This document shows, in pieces, positions 1-5,967 of a stretch of 33,687 nucleotides of DNA (positions are counted from its first letter, which is position 1; each line of letters begins with the position of its first letter). Under the pieces are notes generated by a model, which saw only the letters and a program-made list of their open reading frames with translations, was not told where the DNA came from and did no database searches. Location: NCBI GenBank assembly GCA_043817715.1, contig JBDRGO010000071.1, forward strand, positions 1 through 33,687, written 5' to 3'. The translations under genes were made by a program, and so were the position numbers. This DNA is from JAFGBZ01 sp043817715 (GTDB lineage Archaea > Iainarchaeota > Iainarchaeia > Iainarchaeales > JAFGBZ01).

Positions 1-131
1 TTGTTTTATTTAATTTTTTGTTTTATTTAATTTTTTGTTTTATTTAATTTTTTGTTTTATTTAATTTTTTGTTTTATTTAATTTTTTGTTTTATTTAATT
101 TTTTGTTTTATTTAATTTTTTGTTTTATTTT
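1..131. repeat. 17-bp AT-rich tandem repeat
   Basis: About eight head-to-tail copies of a 17-base unit (GTTTTATTTAATTTTTT). G residues recur at 3, 20, 37, 54, 71, 88, 105 and 122, and the pattern breaks after about 131. The copies appear identical, so expansion is recent or homogenised. The array starts before the window edge, so its full length is unknown. It lies just past the stop of the PEP carboxykinase gene. On that gene's strand it reads as A-rich, so it is not an obvious T-run terminator for it. Confidence 0.95.
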
Positions 132-152
132 CAATTAGTTATTTTATTTTAT

Positions 153-1772
153 TCATTTTCCCGGGCATTCTTTTATTACTTTTTCCGGAATTCCTTTTCC
201 TGAATACATTTTGTCAAAATAATCAGAAAAATCTTTTGCTAATTTATTTGCCCTTTCCTGAAATTCTTTTTTGTCTTTCCAAGTATTAATTGGATTCAAA
301 ATATTAGATTCAACTCTAGGGCATTTTTTTGGAATCATTAAATGAAATAATTTATTTTCCTCAGATTCAGTGTTTTCCAGTTTTCCTTTTAGTGCTGCTT
401 CAACCATTGCCCTTGTGTCATTAATATCCATTCTTTTTCCAATTCCATAAGGCCCCCCGCTCCACCCAGTGTTAATCAAATACACGTTTGCTTCATGTTC
501 TTCAAGTTTTTTTCCGAATAATTCAATGTAATCATTGGGATTCCTCGGCATAAAAGGCTGGCCGAAAAATCTTGAAAAAGTTGAAACAGGTTCAGTTATT
601 CCTGTTTCAGTTCCGGCTAATTTAGATGTGTATCCCATCAAAAACCAAAGCATTGCCTGCTCTTTTGAAAGCATTGAAATTGGGGGGAGAACCCCGTTTG
701 CATCCGCTGTTAAGAAAAGAATTGTTTTTGGATGAGTTGAAGTAGAAGAAGGCTTAATATTTGATAAATGCTCTAATGGATAGCTTCCCCTTGAATTAGG
801 CGTAATTGAATCATCAAAAAAATCAATTTTTCCTTTTGAATCCATTGCAACATTTTCCATTATTGCCCCGTGCTCTAAATACGGGGCTTTATGCATTACT
901 GCATCAAATATTTCCGGCTCCTTTTCTTTTCTTAAATTAATTAATTTTGCATAGCATCCTGCCTCAAAATTAAATATTCCTTTATCGCTCCATCCATGCT
1001 CGTCATCTCCAAGTAATGCCCTGTTTGGATCAGCAGATAAAGTTGTTTTTCCTGTTCCGCTCAAGCCCAGTAATAATGCACAATCTCCTTTTTTTCCTTC
1101 ATTTGCGCTGCAATGAATCGGAAGCACTCCTACTTCTGGAAGCAGATAATTCATTACAGTAAAAATCAGTTTTTTCATGCTCCCCATATATGCTGAACCG
1201 AAAATAATTCCAATTAAATTCTCAAAATCCATTGCAACAGCCATGGATTTATCCTGTGAAGGCAGAAGGGAAGAATATTTTTTTTCATTTAATTTATTGT
1301 ATGGAAGGACCAGCAAAGTAAATTCTTTTTTAAAAATACTTTTAGTTAAATCTCCTTGCGTACGAAACATGTTTTCAGTGAATAAAATGCTTAATGCCCT
1401 GTCACTGATTGTTTTCACTTTCAAAGAATATTTTTCATCTGCTCCAATGCATTTATTTGAAACAATTAATTCTTTTTTTTCTTTTAATGTTTTAATTGCA
1501 TCTTCAAAAAGGGAATTAAATGCTTTCTGCGTTAATGCAATATTATTCGGTGAGTCCCAGTCAATTTTTTCTGAAACCCCGTTTTTCACAATGAATGTAT
1601 TTTTAGGGCTTCTTCCGGTGGATTCAGGCGGAGTCACTGCAACCAATGCCCCTGACTTGCATATTTTTGCCTCTTTTTTTTCAATAATTTTTTGAATTAA
1701 TTCTTTTTTAGTTAAATCAACTGAAACATTTCTGTGTTTCAGCAATTCCTTTATTTTTTCATTGTAGTTCAA
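153..1772 (-). CDS. pckA: ATP-type phosphoenolpyruvate carboxykinase
   Basis: Catalyses oxaloacetate + ATP to phosphoenolpyruvate + CO2 + ADP in the cytoplasm, the entry step of gluconeogenesis. The 539-residue length matches the bacterial ATP-dependent enzyme (about 540). Visible signatures are TGRSPK near residues 52-57 (substrate-binding Arg), YMGSMKK near 195-201 (metal/substrate-binding Lys), the P-loop GLSGTGKTT at 236-244, and the kinase-2-like LLGDDEHGW at 253-261. The start is read as TTG at 1772, since no in-frame ATG lies near it; a GGGA sits about 10 bases upstream. It is transcribed divergently from the glutaredoxin gene across a 62-base AT-rich gap. GTP-type PEPCK, which many archaea use, is unrelated, so the ATP type may have been acquired. 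Function is secure; the exact start less so. Confidence 0.96.
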   Translation of the reverse strand: MNYNEKIKELLKHRNVSVDLTKKELIQKIIEKKEAKICKSGALVAVTPPESTGRSPKNTFIVKNGVSEKIDWDSPNNIALTQKAFNSLFEDAIKTLKEKKELIVSNKCIGADEKYSLKVKTISDRALSILFTENMFRTQGDLTKSIFKKEFTLLVLPYNKLNEKKYSSLLPSQDKSMAVAMDFENLIGIIFGSAYMGSMKKLIFTVMNYLLPEVGVLPIHCSANEGKKGDCALLLGLSGTGKTTLSADPNRALLGDDEHGWSDKGIFNFEAGCYAKLINLRKEKEPEIFDAVMHKAPYLEHGAIMENVAMDSKGKIDFFDDSITPNSRGSYPLEHLSNIKPSSTSTHPKTILFLTADANGVLPPISMLSKEQAMLWFLMGYTSKLAGTETGITEPVSTFSRFFGQPFMPRNPNDYIELFGKKLEEHEANVYLINTGWSGGPYGIGKRMDINDTRAMVEAALKGKLENTESEENKLFHLMIPKKCPRVESNILNPINTWKDKKEFQERANKLAKDFSDYFDKMYSGKGIPEKVIKECPGK

Positions 1773-1834
1773 TCAAATCCCATTTAATGAAGCGAGCATA
1801 ATTATTTAAACATTTTAAATCAAAGAAATGCTTT
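1773..1834. promoter_or_regulatory. Divergent promoter region pckA / glutaredoxin
   Basis: A 62-base AT-rich gap between divergent genes. It contains TTATTTAAAC near 1802-1811 and a second TTTAAAT near 1813-1820, both archaeal TATA-like and usable on either strand because they are nearly symmetric. No other operator-like inverted repeat was seen. The assignment rests on composition and position only. Confidence 0.5.
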
Positions 1835-2074
1835 ATGGCTCAAAAAGAAGTAATCATTTATTCCGTTCCAACCTGCCCTTACTGCGTAATGGTCAAGCAG
1901 TATTTGAAGCAGAAAGGAATTGAATTCACTGAATTTGATGTTTCAAGGGATTTATTCAAGGCAATGGAATCAGAAAGAAAATCAGGCTCCGGCGGAGTGC
2001 CTGTAATTGACATTGGCGGGAAAATAATTCTGGGATTCAATAAGGAATTGATTGAAAAAATATTGGAACAATGA
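1835..2074 (+). CDS. Glutaredoxin / NrdH-like thiol oxidoreductase
   Basis: A 79-residue single-domain thioredoxin-fold protein that reduces disulfides in the cytoplasm. The active site CPYC is at residues 14-17 after the first strand (VIIYS), the classic glutaredoxin dithiol motif. A GVPVIDIGG segment near residues 53-61 supplies the cis-proline that faces the active site, and the C-terminal helix (NKELIEKILEQ) completes the fold. Length is typical of minimal glutaredoxins and NrdH. The start is ATG at 1835; no strong ribosome site is seen, consistent with a short or leaderless mRNA. The electron donor cannot be told from the sequence. It could be called glutaredoxin or NrdH with equal justification. 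Confidence 0.93.
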   Translation: MAQKEVIIYSVPTCPYCVMVKQYLKQKGIEFTEFDVSRDLFKAMESERKSGSGGVPVIDIGGKIILGFNKELIEKILEQ

Positions 2075-2076
2075 AT

Positions 2077-2159
2077 TGCGGGAAGGAGGATTCGAACCCC
2101 CGTAACCACTAAGGTGCGGGTCCTTAGCCCGCTGTCGTTAACCGCTTGACTATTCCCGC
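2077..2159 (-). tRNA. tRNA-Leu, apparent anticodon AAG
   Basis: An 83-nt cloverleaf read from 2159 to 2077. The acceptor stem GCGGGAA pairs with TTCCCGC, followed by discriminator A73. The D arm contains the GG of the loop. The anticodon stem GCGGG pairs with CCCGC around loop CTAAGGA, giving anticodon AAG with G37. The long variable arm ACC-TTAGT-GGT marks class II. The T arm is GGGGG, TTCGAAT, CCTCC. No CCA is encoded. Class II structure, A73 and G37 all fit leucine (codon CUU). An A at position 34 is unusual for an archaeal tRNA. The first 10 nt overlap the end of the HIT gene on the same strand. Confidence 0.93.
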
Positions 2160-2572
2160 AAATTAAAATTACTTTTAATTTTTTCTCTTATTTTTTCCAG
2201 TTCTTCTTTTTTCCCTTCAATGCGTTTGTTTTCAAATGTTAATTCATCAGTTGATTTTCTTGGAATGATATGAAAATGCACATGGGGAATTACCTGCCCT
2301 GCGTCAGCGTGATTGGATTGAAGCAAATTGAATCCTGTTGAGTTAGTGCTTTTTTTTACTGCTTTGGCAATTTCCTGCGTGAAAACAATTAATTCCTTTA
2401 ATTCTTCTGCAGGCATTTCATCAATTGTTTCATAATGCTTTTTCGGAATGCATAATGCATGCCCTTCAGTGCAGGGATAAATATCCAAAAATGCATAGCA
2501 GTCCTTGTTTTCTGTTATTTTATATGCCGGAATTTTTCCTTTAATTATTCTACAAAAAAGGCATTCATTCAT
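2150..2572 (-). CDS. HIT-family nucleotide hydrolase/transferase
   Basis: A 140-residue cytoplasmic protein of the histidine-triad family (Hint/PKCI-like), which hydrolyses nucleoside phosphoramidates or adenylyl conjugates. The triad HVHFHIIP is at residues 97-104, and the middle His is the known nucleophile. The N-terminus has CLFCRIIKGKIPA, the typical family opening with a possible zinc-binding CxxC. GHALCIPKKHY near 37-47 is also characteristic. The start is ATG at 2572. The last codons (…NLRE, stop TAG) run into the 5' end of tRNA-Leu on the same strand, so the tRNA's promoter must lie inside this gene or the two are co-transcribed. Family is secure; substrate unknown. Confidence 0.95.
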   Translation of the reverse strand: MNECLFCRIIKGKIPAYKITENKDCYAFLDIYPCTEGHALCIPKKHYETIDEMPAEELKELIVFTQEIAKAVKKSTNSTGFNLLQSNHADAGQVIPHVHFHIIPRKSTDELTFENKRIEGKKEELEKIREKIKSNFNLRE

Positions 2573-2649
2573 AGAAATTAATTCTTTTAAGCAAAGCTTT
2601 TAAAGTGTTTTTAAAGGAAATTAATGAGTTTATTTAAAGGGGTTTTTTT

Positions 2650-2994
2650 GTGGTTTATCATTTGGGAAAAATAATGGAAATATTTTCTTTTGATTCAAAG
2701 GAAGTTGTTTCAGCCGAGCCGAATCTGCAGGTAACAGTGAAAATGTGGGATGAAAACCAGTTGATAATGGATGTTGACCAAAAAATTGCATTAAAAATAA
2801 AGAAAAATGATATTGTTTTAGTTGATTATAATCCAGTACAGATTGGAGGGCAGGCAGTGCCAAAGCAAATAATTGTAAAGATTTTAAACAAAAAATTGGC
2901 TGAAAGGGCATGGAATTCATTCAAGGAATACAGTGACAAAAAAAAGAACCAGAAGCAGAGTTCTGAATTCGGAAACCAGGGAATGATTAGGTAA
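2650..2994 (+). CDS. Small conserved-looking protein, unknown function
   Basis: A 114-residue soluble protein. I do not recognise the family. Residues about 10-80 alternate short hydrophobic strands (EIFSF, LQVTVKMW, NQLIMDV, DIVLVDY, KQIIVKIL), suggesting a small beta-barrel. The last 30 residues are charged and Gln-rich, probably disordered. The GTG start at 2650 is chosen because AAAGGGG lies a few bases upstream. ATG at 2674 is a possible alternative, also with a GGG before it. No signal peptide or cysteines. A TTTAAAGG/TATTTAAAG stretch at about 2630-2640 is a plausible promoter. Nucleic-acid binding is possible from the strand-rich, Lys-rich make-up but is not shown. Confidence 0.75.
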   Translation: MVYHLGKIMEIFSFDSKEVVSAEPNLQVTVKMWDENQLIMDVDQKIALKIKKNDIVLVDYNPVQIGGQAVPKQIIVKILNKKLAERAWNSFKEYSDKKKNQKQSSEFGNQGMIR

Positions 2995-3015
2995 AATAAT
3001 TTGGTTTTGCGTTGA

Positions 3016-3023
3016 TTTAAATA
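3016..3023 (+). promoter_or_regulatory. TATA-like box upstream of thioredoxin-fold gene
   Basis: TTTAAATA, about 50 bases before the GTG at 3074 and followed by AT-rich DNA. GGGGG at 3063-3067 is the matching ribosome site. Position and sequence fit an archaeal TATA box with a leader of roughly 25-30 nt. Confidence 0.55.
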
Positions 3024-3073
3024 CTTTTTGCTGTTGTTTTTATTTTAATTTTAAATTTTTTAGGGGGATTTTA

Positions 3074-4102
3074 GTGGAAAAAGAAAATAAAGAAAAAAAA
3101 GAAATTAATTCTGAAAAAAAAGAAAAAAAATTTCATTTGCCGAAAGATTTTAATGCAATTCATGTTGCTGTTGCAGTGCTTATTTGTATTATAGGAGGCG
3201 CAGTTATTGGAATGCTTTTAGTGCCGCAGCCTGCTCAGGTTGAAGTTAGCACTTTTTTGGCTCCTTCAAATGAAGCGATTTCCCAAACTGCTGTCGCTTC
3301 AGTGAAAAAACTGTTTGAACTGCAGGGAGTTAATGTGGACATTGAAGTTACAAAAATAGAGAAATTAAATGATTATTTTTACACTGTTTCATTTGATGTT
3401 TCAGAGCAAGGGCAGAAAGCGCCAGGCGGAGTGGTTTACATTACTCCTGACTTAAAGTTTTTGACTCCTAGTTTTTTTGATGTAAATGAAGTAATGTCTT
3501 ATGAAGTTCCTGCGCCTGTGCCTGTCGAGGCTGCAAAATCAGACAAGCCTGAAGCAGAGCTATATATTTTCTCTTATTGCCCTGCCGGTTCAGTCGCATT
3601 AGCTTCTTTTGCAAAAGCAGCAGATGTGTTAAAGGATTCTGCTGACGTAAAAGTGAAGTTCTTCAGCAATATGCATGGAGAACATGAGCTTCAGCAAAAC
3701 ATGATTCAGGAGTGCATTCAGGTTGTTGATGCAGGCAAATATTGGGATTATGCCCAAAAGTTTGTTTCAGACATTTACCCGAATTGCGGCAGTTCAAAAA
3801 GCGTTGACTGCGACAAAAACGAATCAATAAAACTGATGGATTCCTTGGGAATTGATTCAAACAGCGTGTGGGATTGCGTTGAAACACAAGGCCCTGCATT
3901 ATACCAATCAGACACTGAAGATGCAGTTAGCCTGCAACTGCAGTATTCTCCGTCAGTTGTTGTTAACGGAACATACTTCGGCAATGCTGACAGGTCAGCT
4001 GAAGGATTGAAGGCTCTTGTTTGCAGTGCATTCAATGAGGCTCCAGAAGAATGCGAAGCTACTTTAAGCAATAATGTTGCACCAAGTGGTTCATGCAGTT
4101 AA
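3074..4102 (+). CDS. Membrane-anchored thioredoxin-fold (DsbA-like) protein with monothiol CPAG
   Basis: A 342-residue protein. Residues 1-27 are Lys/Glu-rich (cytoplasmic), about 28-50 form one membrane helix, and the rest should lie outside. Residues 58-140 form a first unrecognised domain. From about 162 there is a thioredoxin-like domain: strand ELYIFSYCPAG, a helical insert with several Cys, then the cis-Pro strand QYSPSVVVNGTYFG and a final Cys-rich tail. Archaeal relatives usually carry CPYG or CxxC. Here the motif is C169-P-A-G, so the second active cysteine is missing and other cysteines may take part. The GTG start at 3074 is supported by a GGGGGA site. A role in extracytoplasmic disulfide handling is likely, and would suit the many Cys-rich exported proteins downstream. 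Confidence 0.85.
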   Translation: MEKENKEKKEINSEKKEKKFHLPKDFNAIHVAVAVLICIIGGAVIGMLLVPQPAQVEVSTFLAPSNEAISQTAVASVKKLFELQGVNVDIEVTKIEKLNDYFYTVSFDVSEQGQKAPGGVVYITPDLKFLTPSFFDVNEVMSYEVPAPVPVEAAKSDKPEAELYIFSYCPAGSVALASFAKAADVLKDSADVKVKFFSNMHGEHELQQNMIQECIQVVDAGKYWDYAQKFVSDIYPNCGSSKSVDCDKNESIKLMDSLGIDSNSVWDCVETQGPALYQSDTEDAVSLQLQYSPSVVVNGTYFGNADRSAEGLKALVCSAFNEAPEECEATLSNNVAPSGSCS

Positions 4103-4106
4103 TTTT

Positions 4107-4135
4107 GGGAAACTATTTTCCCTTCTTTTTCTTTT
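4107..4135 (+). terminator. Stem-loop with T-rich tail
   Basis: GGGAAA (4107-4112), loop CTAT, TTTCCC (4117-4122), then a T-rich run. It begins four bases after the stop of the thioredoxin-fold gene, so it is probably its transcription stop. Confidence 0.65.
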
Positions 4136-4249
4136 TTTAATTTATTTTTTTTATTTCCTTTAATTTAGTTTCTGTTCCTGTTTTTATGGCTGTTTTAGCG
4201 GTTAATGTGTTGTCCTGATTTATTGTCCGCTTTAGATATTTTCATGGTA

Positions 4250-4885
4250 TCACTCTTTAAACTTTTCTTGGTAGGCTTGGGCTGGTGTGCGTAATGAGCC
4301 GTTGTTGAGGCTCATGTGTGGGCGTTTGTTGTTGTAGTTGATTGCTTTTTGTGTGCTGCCAAAATGTTTTTTGAGTTGTTTTAGTGTGAGAAACCAACGC
4401 TCGAGTTTGCCATTGGTTTGTGGATGATGAATGCGGGCTTTAATGTGTTCTATGCCGAGTTCACTTAATTTTTTTTGAAAAATATTGTGTTCTGGTTCAG
4501 CACAGCTTTCTTTGATTACTGATGCGAAGTGTGAACCGTTATCGGATAATAATTGTTTTGGTGTTCCATATTTGTTGACTGCTTTTTCCAAGACTGATGC
4601 TGCATTTTCTTCTGTTGCATTGTCAAACTCACCATAACCGACAATCAAGCGGGATGCATCGTCTAACAGCCCTAAAACGTTTTTTCCGTCAAACTCACTG
4701 TAGTCAATATGCCATAAACTGTTAGAGTGTTCTCGTTCATAGCGAATCCATTTCCTGCGTTTTTGCTTCTTTGGTTCGTCTTTTGCAATGCAATACTGTT
4801 TTAGGATTTTGTGTATGTGGTTGTGTGGAATATGGATTTCAATTTTAGCTGCAACAATTTTGTTTGCAGGAGTTTCAGGAATTGT
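4250..4885 (-). pseudogene. 5'-truncated DDE transposase (IS481/IS3-like integrase core)
   Basis: An open frame of 211 codons read from 4885 to 4250 without a proper start: an in-frame stop precedes it at 4886-4888, and the first ATG lies well inside, at 4648. It encodes an rve-type catalytic core. The first Asp is in WHIDYSEFDG, the second in LLSDNGSHF, and the Glu in HHPQTNGKLERW. All three catalytic residues remain, but the N-terminal helix-turn-helix region is missing, so the copy should be inactive. A fragment TGTTGTCCTGATTTATTGTC near 4209-4228 may be the left end; no matching inverted repeat was found on the other side. It marks the junction between the metabolic edge and the surface-protein block. 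Confidence 0.88.
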
Positions 4886-4990
4886 TTATTTAAAAGGAAA
4901 TTGGTTAAAGAAAAAAAATTAAGGAATTAAGTTTGATTACTTTTAATGCTTAATAAATGCTGATTCACAGTACATTTCCAAACTTTTATA

Positions 4991-5827
4991 TTATCCTAAA
5001 TTAGTGCATTTATTCATTTGAGGGTTTCTGCCAGTAGGGCATTCAATGTTTGTATCAGGAAGCTTTGCTTTTAATGCCTCGCATTCTTCAACAGGAATCT
5101 GATAATTATAAAACAAGCCAAGTGATTTCAAGTTAGTCATGTTTTCAAAAGGAGTTACATCCGTAAAGCAGGTTGCATACAATGAAACAGATTTTAGGTT
5201 TTCCAATCCGCTTAAAGGAGAAACATCAGTTACTTTAGTTAAATTTAAATTAATTTTTTGAAGATTTTTCAGGTTTCTTAAAGGAGTTAAATCAGAAATT
5301 TCTGAACCAATCGCATCAATCTTTTCCAGTTTCGTTAAATTTTCCAAAGCAGTTATGTCTGAAACATCAGTATTGATTAAAATCAATACCCTTAAATTTG
5401 TTAAACTGCTTAAAGCAGAAATATCTGTAATTTCAGAAAAAGGATGCGTTTCGCCCAATCTATTTCCATAAGGCTCTAAATTAAAGTAAGTTATGCAAGT
5501 TAAATCGCTTATTTCCTGCAAAGCAGAATCTCCTTTTTCTTTCACTGCCTCAATCAATTTATTTCTGCTGTTAAAATCAAGTTCAATGAATTTCTCATAA
5601 CCTGCTGCCCCATTTTCGTTGCCTTCCCTTGTTGAATACTCTGAATTAGAACAAAGAATAATTTCATCAGAAGCGCCGTCATCAGAAAAGCCATCATCAA
5701 AAAAATTGCTTCCGTTATTGGTAGATTCATTGCCTGCATTCACTTCACTGCCTTCAGTGCATCCGAACAAAAGCAAGACAACCGCCAAAAATAATAAAAT
5801 TTCTAAAAATAATAATCTCCGAGCCAT
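4991..5827 (-). CDS. Leucine-rich-repeat lipoprotein
   Basis: A 278-residue exported protein. The N-terminal hydrophobic segment ends in LLFGC, a lipobox with Cys23 as the lipid-modified residue. An acidic Asn/Ser/Asp-rich linker follows (about 24-57). A helical region FNSRNKLIEAVKEKGD leads into about five 22-residue leucine-rich repeats at roughly 131-242 (pattern LxxLxxLxxLxxLxLxxTxVSDIxP), the internalin-like type. The tail has paired cysteines. The start is ATG at 5827. LRR domains of this type bind proteins, so attachment to another cell or a partner protein is plausible but inferred. It is divergent from the 953-residue surface protein across 140 AT-rich bases. Confidence 0.9.
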   Translation of the reverse strand: MARRLLFLEILLFLAVVLLLFGCTEGSEVNAGNESTNNGSNFFDDGFSDDGASDEIILCSNSEYSTREGNENGAAGYEKFIELDFNSRNKLIEAVKEKGDSALQEISDLTCITYFNLEPYGNRLGETHPFSEITDISALSSLTNLRVLILINTDVSDITALENLTKLEKIDAIGSEISDLTPLRNLKNLQKINLNLTKVTDVSPLSGLENLKSVSLYATCFTDVTPFENMTNLKSLGLFYNYQIPVEECEALKAKLPDTNIECPTGRNPQMNKCTNLG

Positions 5828-5967
5828 AAGAAACCAATAAATTCTTTCTATTATTTAATTTTTTGGTTAAAGGAAAAGAAGTGAACCAAAGAGCATAGAA
5901 GCCATTATTTAGTAAAAAAAAACCAAAAAAAAAGCTTAATATAGAAGTTATTATTTAATTTAAGTTA

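Noticed and set aside
1..131. CRISPR array
   Set aside because: The units are contiguous with no spacers, 17 bases long and low complexity.
1177..1695. 172-codon plus-strand frame
   Set aside because: It is antisense to pckA, whose motifs are unmistakable; the frame's composition follows from the other strand.
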